64,000 bases of DNA, taken from positions 2,232,001 through 2,296,000 of the forward strand of contig NZ_OY776147.1 of assembly GCF_963675305.1 (NCBI RefSeq). The letters run 5' to 3'. Source of the stretch: an uncultured Hyphomonas sp. (GTDB taxonomy: Bacteria; Pseudomonadota; Alphaproteobacteria; Caulobacterales; Hyphomonadaceae). The stretch's first letter is position 1. Every line of letters begins with the position of its first letter. Below are positions 17,259 through 25,114 of the stretch, in pieces. A program made the position numbers and the translations under genes. The notes under the pieces are model-generated. The model searched no databases. It was given only the letters and a program-made list of their open reading frames with translations, and was not told where the DNA came from.

Positions 17259-17411
17259 GACGGATCCCTCATGGCTTGTGTGGACACTGCACTGACGGTC
17301 AGATCAGCACATCCCCAGCCACCTTGAGGAAACTACGGCATAAATCGTGGCCAGCGCCACTCAGGCAGGCCACAATTTTTTGTAATGTTCAGCTGGCCTT
17401 ATCCGGCCACC

Positions 17412-18551
17412 TTAATCCTTCAGCATGTCCCGGCTGATGATCACGCGCATGATCTCGTTGGTGCCTTCGAGGATCTGGTGCACTCTCAGGTCACGGACGA
17501 TGCGTTCCACGCCGTAATCGGCGAGATAGCCATAGCCGCCATGAATCTGCAGCGCCTCGTTCGCGACCTTGAACGCCGTATCGGTCACGAAGCGCTTCGC
17601 CATGGCGCACCAGCGGGTCGCGGACGGGTCCTTGCGGTCGAGCCGGCCTGCGGCTTCGTAAAGCATCACGCGCGCGGCCTGCAGCTCTGTCTCCATGTCG
17701 GCCAGCTTGAACTGGGTGGCCTGGAAGTCCGCAATCGCCTTGCCGAACTGGGACCGTTCCTTCGCATAGGCGAGCGCCTTGTCGAGCGCGAGCTGCGCCC
17801 CGCCCAGCGCGGAGGCTGCAATGTTCAGCCGCCCGCCATCGAGGCCCGCCATGGCGAATTTGAAGCCGTGGCCTTCCTCGCCCACGCGGTTCGCCGCCGG
17901 GACGCGTACACCGTCGAGGATCACCTGCCGGGTCGGCTGGCTCTTCCAGCCCATCTTGCGCTCATTCGCGCCGAAGCTGAGCCCCGGCGCATCCTTCGGG
18001 ATGATGAAGGTCGACACGCCCTTCGCGCCATCATCTGAGGTGCGCGCCATCAGGACGTAAACGTCAGACGTTCCCGCGCCAGAGATGAATTGTTTCGTGC
18101 CGGTAATAACGTAGTCGTCGCCCTCGCGGACGGCCCTGGTCTTGAGGCTTGCGGCGTCAGATCCGGCGCCCGGCTCGGTCAGGCAGTAGGAGGCGATCAG
18201 CTCCATGCTGGTCAGGCGCGGCAGCCATGCCTGGCGCTGCTCGTCACTGCCGAATGTGTCGATCATCCAGCTCGCCATATTGTGGATGGAGATGAAGGCC
18301 GCCGTGGACACATCGCCATAGGCCAGCTGCTCAAAGATCAGCGCTGCGTCGGTGCGCGTCAGGCCCGCGCCGCCGACATCTTCCTTCACGTATATGCTGG
18401 CAAAGCCGAGCTCTGCTGCCTTGCGTATGACGTCCACCGGAAAGTGGCTGGTCTGGTCCCATTCCTCGGAGTGGGGCAGCAATTCCTCTTCCGCGAACTT
18501 CCGCGCCATATCGCGAATCATCAATTGTTCGTCGGAAAACAACGTGCTCAT
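17412..18551 (-). CDS. Isobutyryl-CoA dehydrogenase (ACAD8-like acyl-CoA dehydrogenase)
   Basis: 379 residues from the ATG at 18551, preceded by AAAGGTGG; an ATG three codons upstream lacks a ribosome site. It has the complete acyl-CoA dehydrogenase fold: CLTEPGAGSDAASLKTRA (FAD/substrate), TGTKQFISGAG, RKMGWKSQPTRQV, GGRLNIAASALGGAQ, QIHGGYGYLADY and the catalytic Glu in HQILEGTNEIMR near 360. Several blocks (WKSQPTR, HQILEGTNEIMRVIISR) closely match mammalian ACAD8. It therefore probably oxidises isobutyryl-CoA to methacrylyl-CoA in valine degradation, passing electrons to ETF. It is divergent from the GNAT gene. Confidence 0.92.
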   Translation of the reverse strand: MSTLFSDEQLMIRDMARKFAEEELLPHSEEWDQTSHFPVDVIRKAAELGFASIYVKEDVGGAGLTRTDAALIFEQLAYGDVSTAAFISIHNMASWMIDTFGSDEQRQAWLPRLTSMELIASYCLTEPGAGSDAASLKTRAVREGDDYVITGTKQFISGAGTSDVYVLMARTSDDGAKGVSTFIIPKDAPGLSFGANERKMGWKSQPTRQVILDGVRVPAANRVGEEGHGFKFAMAGLDGGRLNIAASALGGAQLALDKALAYAKERSQFGKAIADFQATQFKLADMETELQAARVMLYEAAGRLDRKDPSATRWCAMAKRFVTDTAFKVANEALQIHGGYGYLADYGVERIVRDLRVHQILEGTNEIMRVIISRDMLKD

Positions 18552-18609
18552 GGGTTCCACCTTTGGACTATCTCAAGTATGGGTTCGGGAATTCCCCGTG
18601 TCACCGGTA

Positions 18610-19152
18610 ATGTCAATGCAACAGATCCGATCAGAATATGTCATCGCACCGGCATCGCCGGGAGACATCGAGCGTCTGATCGAAGTCGATCTGGCGGCTG
18701 GCCAGCTGTTCGCGCCAACCGGGCTTTTGTCCGACGATGCGCTGGACGATCATGTGCCGGAAGCCGTGATGCTGCAGGCGATTGAAGCTGGCGACCTTCT
18801 GAAAACCAGCGCGCCGGACGGCACACCAGTCGGCTTCGCCCTCGTCTCGCCGAGGGGCGGTACGCTGTATCTCGACCAGATCAGCATGCACCCCGATTGT
18901 GGCGGCAAAGGCCTCGGAACCGACATGATGCGGCACGTCCTCCAATTGGCCAAACAGCGCCGCCTGAAGCAGGTGACCCTTTCCACTTTCCGGGACGTGC
19001 CATGGAACGGGCCGTTTTACCGCAAGCTCGGATTCCGGGAGATTCCACGGAAAGACTTGGCGGCATGGATGCTGGACCTGGAACGCATCCAGGCCGAAAG
19101 CCTCGATGTCTCGCAGCGCTGTTTCATGGTGCGTAAAATTGGCTGGTTGTAA
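18610..19152 (+). CDS. GNAT-family N-acetyltransferase
   Basis: 180 residues from the ATG at 18610 (another ATG two codons later is possible). It is a GNAT fold: LYLDQISMHPDCGGKGLGTDMMRH, in which the GGKGLG loop binds the acetyl-CoA pyrophosphate, followed by LSTFRDVPWNGPFYRKLGF, the usual motif B. It acetylates an unknown amine. The spacer to the divergent dehydrogenase gene is 58 bp and contains the 10-bp palindrome GGGAATTCCC (18587-18596) and the direct repeat ATGGGTTC (18550 and 18579). hemB follows 30 bp downstream and may be cotranscribed. Confidence 0.88.
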   Translation: MSMQQIRSEYVIAPASPGDIERLIEVDLAAGQLFAPTGLLSDDALDDHVPEAVMLQAIEAGDLLKTSAPDGTPVGFALVSPRGGTLYLDQISMHPDCGGKGLGTDMMRHVLQLAKQRRLKQVTLSTFRDVPWNGPFYRKLGFREIPRKDLAAWMLDLERIQAESLDVSQRCFMVRKIGWL

Positions 19153-19182
19153 GCGCCCGTTTTTGAGCGCAGGTGAAGTGTC

Positions 19183-20178
19183 ATGACACAGTTTCCCCAA
19201 TCCTTTCCGAACACCCGTATGCGCCGCCTGCGCCAGGCCCCATGGGTCCGCGGCCTTGTCGCTGAAAACACGCTGACGCCTGCCGATCTTGTCTGGGCCG
19301 TCTTCATCCATGACGGCGAAGGCCGCGTGCCGGTCGGCAGCCTGCCGGGCATTGACCGTCTCAGCATCGAAGAGGCCGCGAAAACGGCGAAGCGCGCCGA
19401 AAGCCTTGGCATTCCGGCCATCGCGCTGTTCCCCTATATCGGCCCGGAAGGCAAAGACGAGGAAGGCACCGGCGCGCTGGACCCGGACGGCCTCATCCCC
19501 CGCGCCCTCCGCGCCATGAAGGACGCCGCCCCGGGCGTCGGCCTGATCACCGATGTAGCTCTGGATGCCTATACCAGCCACGGCCATGACGGCCTGCTCG
19601 ACCCCGACGGCACGATCCCGAACGATGCCACGGTGGAGCGGCTGGTGAAACAGGCCCTCGCCCATGCCGCCGCGGGCGCGGATGTCATTGCTCCCTCGGA
19701 CATGATGGATGGCCGCATTGGCGCCATCCGGGAGGCCTTCGACGAGGAAGGCTTCACCAATGTGATGATCCTCGCCTATGCCGCGAAATATGCCTCCGGC
19801 TTCTACGGGCCCTATCGCGACGCTATCGGCTCGGCCCAGGCCCTCTCGGGCGACAAGAAAACCTACCAGCAGGATCCGGCCAATTCCGACGAAGCCCTGC
19901 GCGAAGTTGCCCTCGACCTCGCCGAGGGCGCCGACATGGTGATGGTGAAACCCGGTCTTCCGTATCTGGACATTGTGCAGCGTGTCTCGTCGACCTTCGG
20001 CGTGCCGACGCTCGCCTACCAGGTCTCCGGCGAATACGCCCAGATCATGGCCGCCGCCCAGAACGGCTGGATCGACGGCGACCGCGTGATCATGGAAAGC
20101 CTGATGTGCTTCAAACGGGCGGGCGCCAGCGGGATCATCACCTATTTTGCGGAGAAGGCGGCCGAGAAACTCAGCTAA
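19183..20178 (+). CDS. hemB: Delta-aminolevulinic acid dehydratase (porphobilinogen synthase)
   Basis: 331 residues. It condenses two 5-aminolevulinate molecules to porphobilinogen, the second common step of heme synthesis. The Schiff-base lysines are Lys202 (AAKYASGFYG) and Lys256 (MVKPGLPY). The metal-binding segment reads DVALDAYTSHGHDG (124-137): the three zinc-ligand cysteines of the E. coli/animal type are replaced by Ala126, Asp128 and Asp136. This is the Mg-dependent, zinc-free form known from Pseudomonas and other bacteria. Cytosolic octamer. The segment at 19954-19978 recurs at 21363-21387 with one mismatch. A secreted protein gene follows 15 bp later. Confidence 0.97.
   Translation: MTQFPQSFPNTRMRRLRQAPWVRGLVAENTLTPADLVWAVFIHDGEGRVPVGSLPGIDRLSIEEAAKTAKRAESLGIPAIALFPYIGPEGKDEEGTGALDPDGLIPRALRAMKDAAPGVGLITDVALDAYTSHGHDGLLDPDGTIPNDATVERLVKQALAHAAAGADVIAPSDMMDGRIGAIREAFDEEGFTNVMILAYAAKYASGFYGPYRDAIGSAQALSGDKKTYQQDPANSDEALREVALDLAEGADMVMVKPGLPYLDIVQRVSSTFGVPTLAYQVSGEYAQIMAAAQNGWIDGDRVIMESLMCFKRAGASGIITYFAEKAAEKLS
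19954..19978 (+). repeat. 25-bp repeat, copy 1 (inside hemB)
   Basis: Matches 21363-21387 with one mismatch; the last 20 bp are identical. This copy encodes GLPYLDIV at the hemB active site. Confidence 0.8.
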
Positions 20179-20193
20179 AAATGGAGACAGCCA

Positions 20194-21357
20194 ATGGATG
20201 GAATTCGACTCCGCGCAGCCAGCCTGTGCCTCGCAGCCATCGCTCTCTCGCAGGCGCCGGCCTTCGCTGACTGCCCCGATACCGCGCTGCAATCGACCGC
20301 CGACAATTTCATTGCGGTCAGCCAGCCCGGCGCCAATGTCCCCGAAATCCTGAAGACTGTTGATGGTCTGGTCGAGGCCTGTCCGACCGACCCCTTTGTG
20401 CTGAAGCTCGCCGCGATGACCTACGCGAACGCTCCGTCGCCAGACACCGCGGTTTCGGTTGACCGTTTCACGACGTCGCTCAACCTGATCTCGCGTATGT
20501 GGGAACATGTCGATGACGGTCCGTCGGCAAAATCCGTCACCGACCAGAACGGACAGAAACAGACCGTCAACTTCCTGAACCTCTATGCAATCGAGGAACA
20601 GATACTGGGTGGCTTGTTGCAAGCCGAGCTGATGTCGGGCGTCCAGTCGTCCTACACGCACCCCCCGGCCGGCAGCGACCCGGGAACGGGCTGCCGGGGC
20701 ATGTACAGCACCGCTGTCTCGATCGCCTCCAAATGGGTCCGGTCGCGGGGGGATCATCCGGGCGCTTACAGCCTGATGGATGACAGGATTGCCAGGTGCG
20801 AAGCGGACCTGGCTGACAGGCGCTACACAAGGATGCTGGGCGCTCGCGCGCGGGCCTTGTTGGCGTCCATTCAACGCGATCCGCGACAGGAGGGTGCACT
20901 TGAGAAAGCCGCCCAAGCCAAAGCGGATTCAGACCGTTTCATCGAACTGTTCGGTGACTACGACTATGCGGGCTGGTCGCAAAGCGATGCTCAGGCCCTG
21001 GAACAGGCCACCGCAATTGTCCGTGCCAATCAGCCGCTTGAGCTGTCAGAGGCGGTGTTCATGTCGCCCCGGCTTGAAGACCCTGCCACCCAGCACGCGC
21101 TCGCGCTGATGCTCGATGAGGCGTTGGCGGAAGATGCACAATCGGGTCTTGCCAGCGCCTACAGGGCCTATCGCGCGGCGCTCAAGACCGCCTACGACCT
21201 GACCGGATCTCTGGACGATCCGGCCCCGGCCCGCCTCATGCTCTACAAGGCTGCCGAAGCCCAGGCCAGTGGCAAGGTCCGCGCCCCCGGCCACGAATCC
21301 CTCGAACCGCCCCCGGCCTTTCTCTACAAATGGATCAAACCGGCAGAGTTGGAATAG
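20194..21357 (+). CDS. Exported protein of unknown function
   Basis: 387 residues with a signal peptide (cleavage after APAFA, about residue 25). The mature part is mostly alpha-helical, without transmembrane segments, and carries four cysteines (DCPD, EACPTD, TGCRGM, ARCEAD) that could form two disulfides. Helices pair in a way that could be TPR-like, but no TPR consensus is convincing. It lies 15 bp downstream of hemB and is probably cotranscribed, yet nothing ties it to heme synthesis. A short repeat of hemB DNA follows its stop codon. No family recognised. Confidence 0.75.
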   Translation: MDGIRLRAASLCLAAIALSQAPAFADCPDTALQSTADNFIAVSQPGANVPEILKTVDGLVEACPTDPFVLKLAAMTYANAPSPDTAVSVDRFTTSLNLISRMWEHVDDGPSAKSVTDQNGQKQTVNFLNLYAIEEQILGGLLQAELMSGVQSSYTHPPAGSDPGTGCRGMYSTAVSIASKWVRSRGDHPGAYSLMDDRIARCEADLADRRYTRMLGARARALLASIQRDPRQEGALEKAAQAKADSDRFIELFGDYDYAGWSQSDAQALEQATAIVRANQPLELSEAVFMSPRLEDPATQHALALMLDEALAEDAQSGLASAYRAYRAALKTAYDLTGSLDDPAPARLMLYKAAEAQASGKVRAPGHESLEPPPAFLYKWIKPAELE

Positions 21358-21362
21358 AGTCA

Positions 21363-21387
21363 GGTCCTCCGTATCTGGACATTGTGC
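21363..21387 (+). repeat. 25-bp repeat, copy 2 (non-coding fragment of hemB)
   Basis: Second copy of the hemB segment, 6 bp after the stop of the exported protein gene. It is not in any gene and would be read out of frame after that stop. Confidence 0.8.
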
Positions 21388-21463
21388 TCCACCCCTCCCG
21401 CCCGTGCCAAACTCATCCTTAGTGAAGCCGAAGGATGACTGGCACAGGCCGAACCCTCAGCCT

Positions 21464-22267
21464 TCACGCCTCCTGCACCTCCGCCGGCGCCGCCTTCTGG
21501 CGGACCAGCAGGATCAGCGCGGCGATGGCACTTCCCAGCACCAGCGTCGCCCAGACGCGGCTGAGCTCAAGCCCGCCCTGCGCGTAAGGCTTGTCCAGGA
21601 AGTCCCCCACGACAGCCCCGAGCGGGCGCGTCAGGATGAAGGCCGCCCAGAACAGCGCCACCCGGTCAATCGATGTGCGGAACCAGGCCAGCGCGATCAG
21701 CGCCAGCAGCGAGCCGAAAATGACCGCTGAGCCCAGATAGCCGAGCGGTCCATCCGCGATCCAGTCGCCCAGCGCCGTGCCGAGCGTCTGCGAGAAGGTG
21801 ATCGTCAGCCAGTAGAAGACCTCCGCCCGCGGCGCGTGCACCGAACTGACCGACACCGTGCCCAGCACCTGACGCCAGACAAACAACGACGCCAGTACCG
21901 CCGCCAGCAAGACCAGTGCGCCGCCCGGATAGCCGATGCCCATCGACCGCGTGGCAAAGTCGGCCATGGTCGTGCCGGCCGTGGTCGAGGCGATGATGGT
22001 CGCCCAATAGAGCCATGCATTGAACCGGCTGGCGCGAATTTGCGCATACACCAGCACCGCCAGAATGAGGCCGAACAGGCCCGTGCCGATCAGATAGCCG
22101 CTTTGCCAGAAGGATGTGGACGCGTTGGCGGTCGTCTCGCCCAGCCACGACATCGAGACGCTGTCGCCGGCCGTCTCGCCGAAAGTGGTCGCCAGAATCT
22201 TGATGATCCAGAACCCGAAGGTGATGGCGGGCACCTTGGTCAATACGGCTTTTTCGGTTTGGGTCAC
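21464..22267 (-). CDS. COG4705-family membrane protein with four internal repeats
   Basis: 267 residues, about eight membrane helices. Four copies of a T-x-G-x-x-x-x-D motif recur every two helices: ATTFGETAGD (about 27-36), TTAGTTMAD (about 94-102), QTLGTALGD (about 160-168) and RPLGAVVGD (about 214-222). Each places a conserved Asp in a membrane helix, so a polar or metal-binding path across the membrane is plausible, but transport is not demonstrated for this family as far as I know. It is divergent from a membrane-bound LuxR-type regulator; the 104-bp spacer holds a 13-bp palindrome. Confidence 0.85.
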   Translation of the reverse strand: MTQTEKAVLTKVPAITFGFWIIKILATTFGETAGDSVSMSWLGETTANASTSFWQSGYLIGTGLFGLILAVLVYAQIRASRFNAWLYWATIIASTTAGTTMADFATRSMGIGYPGGALVLLAAVLASLFVWRQVLGTVSVSSVHAPRAEVFYWLTITFSQTLGTALGDWIADGPLGYLGSAVIFGSLLALIALAWFRTSIDRVALFWAAFILTRPLGAVVGDFLDKPYAQGGLELSRVWATLVLGSAIAALILLVRQKAAPAEVQEA

Positions 22268-22338
22268 GCCTCAGCTCCTTGGTTGATCGGAATCCGGTGT
22301 GGCTGCTAAACCCGGCGCGTGGGAAAGCCCATAAGCGG

Positions 22339-22351
22339 GCGCTTAAAGCGC
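22339..22351. promoter_or_regulatory. Palindrome GCGCTT-A-AAGCGC upstream of the LuxR-type gene
   Basis: Perfect 6-bp arms around one base, 20 bp upstream of the ATG at 22372 and within the divergent spacer shared with the COG4705 gene. Nearby AAGCG repeats (22333 and 22360) suggest extra half-sites. It is a candidate operator for the adjacent regulator. Confidence 0.45.
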
Positions 22352-22371
22352 TCAAACTAAGCGGATATCCT

Positions 22372-22926
22372 ATGAAAGATTCCTCCCAGGCCAGCGCCCG
22401 CCGAGTGGCGCGGCTTCCGGAATGGTCACTGCTGCTTCCGGTGGGGCTGATGACGCTTCAGGTCGTCGCGGCGGCCTTCTTCGTTGCTGACGGATTCGAA
22501 GACTGGCTGGTGGCCAGCACAAACGGACCAAGGCTCGAACTGGCGATGGAATGCGTGATCGCCGTGGCTTTGCTGACGGGCGTGATCCTCAGTTCCCGAA
22601 ATATCGTTCGCCTCACCCGGGATCTGCGCCGCAAGGAGCAGGCATTGTCGCGGGCGCGGGGCGCGTTTGCCGAGCACATCGATCTGCGCTTCCGGGAATG
22701 GGGCCTCACCAAGGGCGAAGGCGAGGTCGCGCTCTTTGCCCTCAAGGGATGCGACGTGGCCGAGATTGCCCGGCTGCGCGGCGCGGCCGCCGGAACGATC
22801 CGGTCGCAGCTCAGCCAGATTTACGCCAAAGCCGGTGTGAACAGCCAGGCGATGCTGGTCTCCGTCTTCATCGATGACCTGCTGGACGAACCAGCAATAT
22901 CCGGCAGCGACCCGGCCCAACCCTGA
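22372..22926 (+). CDS. Membrane-anchored LuxR-type helix-turn-helix regulator
   Basis: 184 residues from the ATG at 22372. Two hydrophobic helices lie near the N-terminus (about 20-41 and 58-77), then a charged coiled segment (RLTRDLRRKEQALSRARG), then a C-terminal LuxR/GerE-type HTH: LTKGEGEVALFALKGCDVAEIARLRGAAAGTIRSQLSQIYAKAGVNSQAML, with the TIRSQLSQIYAKAG recognition helix. No receiver domain is present. The protein would bind DNA while tethered to the inner membrane. It is divergent from the COG4705 gene, which is the obvious candidate target. Convergent with tetR. Confidence 0.85.
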   Translation: MKDSSQASARRVARLPEWSLLLPVGLMTLQVVAAAFFVADGFEDWLVASTNGPRLELAMECVIAVALLTGVILSSRNIVRLTRDLRRKEQALSRARGAFAEHIDLRFREWGLTKGEGEVALFALKGCDVAEIARLRGAAAGTIRSQLSQIYAKAGVNSQAMLVSVFIDDLLDEPAISGSDPAQP

Positions 22927-22942
22927 CCTTTTTAGCCCCTCT

Positions 22943-23545
22943 TCACCCCGCCAGCCGCTCAAAATTCGCGAGCAGCATCTGAAGCGTCAGTTCCCTTGCC
23001 CGGCCCTCCGGTTTGCCGATCAGTTTGCCGAGTGACGGTCCGAACAGGCCGACGCCGACGGCAAGGGTGACACTGAGCAGGATCATGTCTTCGGCGAGGT
23101 CTTCCGGTACGCCGGCGCTGGAGATCTTTTTCTGGGCAACCTCCTGCACCGCCTCGCGCACGACGGTCAGGCGGCTGGTCTCGTCGGTGAGTTCCAGCCA
23201 GGCGGCGAGGCGCGCGGCGCCGGGCGTTTCCAGCGCATCGAAGAGCGTTTTCAGGCCCACGGCGCGGGCCTCCACCGGCGCATCCGCCGGGATTTCGATG
23301 GCCATGATGCTGTCGACCAGATCCGCGATCATCCGCTCCATCAGGGCGGTGTGAACGGCGCTGATAGAACCGAAATGGTGCAGCACAGTCGCATTGGCGA
23401 CGCCTGCGGCCTTCGCCACGTCCGCCAGCCGCAGCGATTGCGGGCCTTGTTCCACCAATAGCTGCTCGGCCGCCGCCAGGATGTTGGCGCGGGATTCTTC
23501 CGGACTGCGCCGGACTCGGGGGGTGTCTTTATTCTTTATTGACAT
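22943..23545 (-). CDS. TetR-family transcriptional regulator
   Basis: 200 residues. The N-terminal HTH (about 14-60) includes ANILAAAEQLLVEQGPQSLRLADVAKAAGVANATVLHHFGS, the usual TetR signature. The C-terminal ligand/dimer domain is helical and family-specific. It is divergent from the diiron protein gene at 23614, with a short spacer that contains a TGACA-N4-TGTCA palindrome overlapping its own start codon plus a further TTTGTCAG half-site. Autorepression and control of the neighbour are therefore likely. Ligand unknown. Confidence 0.92.
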   Translation of the reverse strand: MSIKNKDTPRVRRSPEESRANILAAAEQLLVEQGPQSLRLADVAKAAGVANATVLHHFGSISAVHTALMERMIADLVDSIMAIEIPADAPVEARAVGLKTLFDALETPGAARLAAWLELTDETSRLTVVREAVQEVAQKKISSAGVPEDLAEDMILLSVTLAVGVGLFGPSLGKLIGKPEGRARELTLQMLLANFERLAG

Positions 23546-23570
23546 TTTTGTCAGTAGCGTTATTTGTCAG
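23540..23570. promoter_or_regulatory. Putative TetR operator with two TTTGTCAG half-sites
   Basis: Palindrome TGACA-TTTT-TGTCA at 23540-23553, overlapping the TetR start codon. TTTGTCAG occurs at 23547-23554 and again at 23563-23570, 16 bp apart. A TTGACA (-35-like) at 23539-23544 points toward the diiron gene; its -10 is weak. Confidence 0.5.
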
Positions 23571-23613
23571 CATAAGCCTGTTGTCCAGATATTTCCTCAA
23601 GGTTCCTAGCACC

Positions 23614-24474
23614 ATGACGACCAAGCGCACGCCTGAAGATGTAACGATTCTGCCCCGCGACCTGCATTTCGACATGGCCGCCGCCGACAATGGCCCCTGG
23701 CTGGACGGCGATCCCGTGGCCACGGCGGTGTTCAACGCCATGTCGCTGACCTTCCCGGATGGCGAGCGCATGTTCATCGATGCCGTGAAGGCCTATAAGA
23801 ATGAGGTCTCCGGCAAGCTGGAGCAGGATGTGAAAGACTTCATCCGCCAGGAAGCCATTCACTCGCGTGAGCACCACCTGCTGAACAACAAGATCGACCG
23901 GACGAAATACCCGGTCGATGCGATTGAGGGACAGATCCGCGAGAAAGTGAAATTCGCCTATGAAGGCGGCCGGTTCCGTATGCTGATGGCGACGATCTGC
24001 CTGGAACACTTCACCGCGATGATGGCAGACCTGATGATGGATCTGAACACCGACTACGGCCCGCTGTTCAGCAAGACCGATCCGGCACTGGAACGCCTGT
24101 GGCGCTGGCACGCCATGGAAGAGACCGAGCACAAGGCGGTTGCCTATGACGTCTTCCTCGAAGCGACAAAAGACTGGTCGCCGCTGAAGCGCTATTACCG
24201 CCGCTGCATGTCCATGCTGATCATCACCAGCAATTTCACCGGGAATATCGCCGCTTATGCCGCAGAGCTGCTGAAAGCCGATGGCTACACGCAGAAAGAG
24301 GCAGATCGCGCCGTGAAGGCCTTCCTCTGGAAGAAGCCTTCCCTGTTCGGCATCGGCTGGAAAACCTGGCTCTCCTGGTTCAAGCCGGGCTTCCATCCGT
24401 GGGATCATGACAATCGCGAAGAGATGGCCGCCTGGAAAGACGAATTCACCCCGGCCCAGGTCCCGGCGGAATAA
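23614..24474 (+). CDS. PF10118-type metal-dependent hydrolase (ferritin-like diiron protein)
   Basis: 286 residues from the ATG at 23614. It is an all-helical protein of the COG3687/PF10118 predicted metal-dependent hydrolase family. Candidate metal ligands fall in helices as in ferritin-like proteins: QEAIHSREHH (about 84-93) and EETEHKAVAYD (about 170-180), with CLEHFTAMMADL between them. The reaction is unproven. A divergent TetR partner is common for this family. The protein is soluble, without a signal peptide. It ends 84 bp before the next gene. Confidence 0.88.
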   Translation: MTTKRTPEDVTILPRDLHFDMAAADNGPWLDGDPVATAVFNAMSLTFPDGERMFIDAVKAYKNEVSGKLEQDVKDFIRQEAIHSREHHLLNNKIDRTKYPVDAIEGQIREKVKFAYEGGRFRMLMATICLEHFTAMMADLMMDLNTDYGPLFSKTDPALERLWRWHAMEETEHKAVAYDVFLEATKDWSPLKRYYRRCMSMLIITSNFTGNIAAYAAELLKADGYTQKEADRAVKAFLWKKPSLFGIGWKTWLSWFKPGFHPWDHDNREEMAAWKDEFTPAQVPAE

Positions 24475-24558
24475 ACAGCGGGACTGAACGGCGTTCATAG
24501 GCTCTTGCCGGACGGACAGGACATGCTACCGATGGGTGAACACTTTCAGGAGCCCCGC

Positions 24559-24915
24559 ATGATCCGTTCCCTCGCCGCTGCCAGCCTCGCGATTGTCTTC
24601 ACAGCCATCCCGGCGCAGGCCGAGACCGACTCTCAGACACTGGCTGCCTGCATGATCGAGCATTCGACCGAAACGGATGTCGCGACCATGAAGGAATTGA
24701 TGCTGTACGCCCTGCAGGATCAGGAAGAGGAAGCGACGTCTTCCCTGCTCAAAATCGCCTTCAGCGCCACCAGCATCGCCACCAGTGATTGCGGCATGAG
24801 CCTGTCGGACCTCGATTCACCGCTGTTTGAAGACGCCATGCAGATCTATGGCGAACACCTCGGAACGGTGATCATGGAGCGCGCGCTTTCCTTCCTCGGG
24901 GATTTCGGCGAATAG
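24559..24915 (+). CDS. Small exported protein of unknown function
   Basis: 118 residues from the ATG at 24559, chosen because AGGAG lies 6 nt upstream and the signal peptide (cleavage after IPAQA, about residue 20) then sits at the N-terminus. The mature part is about 98 residues, acidic and helical, with two cysteines (AACMIE and SDCGMS) that may pair. No family recognised. It stands alone between the diiron protein and the FKBP gene. Confidence 0.7.
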   Translation: MIRSLAAASLAIVFTAIPAQAETDSQTLAACMIEHSTETDVATMKELMLYALQDQEEEATSSLLKIAFSATSIATSDCGMSLSDLDSPLFEDAMQIYGEHLGTVIMERALSFLGDFGE

Positions 24916-25005
24916 TCGCGCGTCCGAAACAATATTCCGCTTACTGACAAGATAGCTGATGGCGAATACCCCGCCAGCAGACACGGTGCCGCTTACCTGC
25001 CGCTC

Positions 25006-25044
25006 AAAAAGCCATGGCCCGCGGCATTCCTGCGCGCGGGCCAT
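25006..25044 (-). terminator. Terminator of the FKBP gene
   Basis: Perfect 10-bp arms ATGGCCCGCG / CGCGGGCCAT with an 11-nt loop. On the minus strand the stem is followed by GGC and five Us (25006-25010). It lies about 70 nt after the FKBP stop codon. Confidence 0.65.
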
Positions 25045-25114
25045 ATTCTGTGCGTTCAGCGCATCTGCACCCCGCAGGATGTGAGACGACGCCGTAAGAC
25101 GGTTGTCAGCTGCC

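Noticed and set aside
17347..17381. GTGGCC-15 nt-GGCCAC hairpin followed by a T-run on the plus strand
   Set aside because: It would terminate plus-strand transcription, but the nearest plus-strand gene ends at 16779, with a minus-strand gene between. Stem of only 6 bp.
18631..20916. A 761-codon minus-strand frame across the GNAT, hemB and the exported protein
   Set aside because: It covers three unrelated real genes on the other strand, one of them unmistakable hemB.
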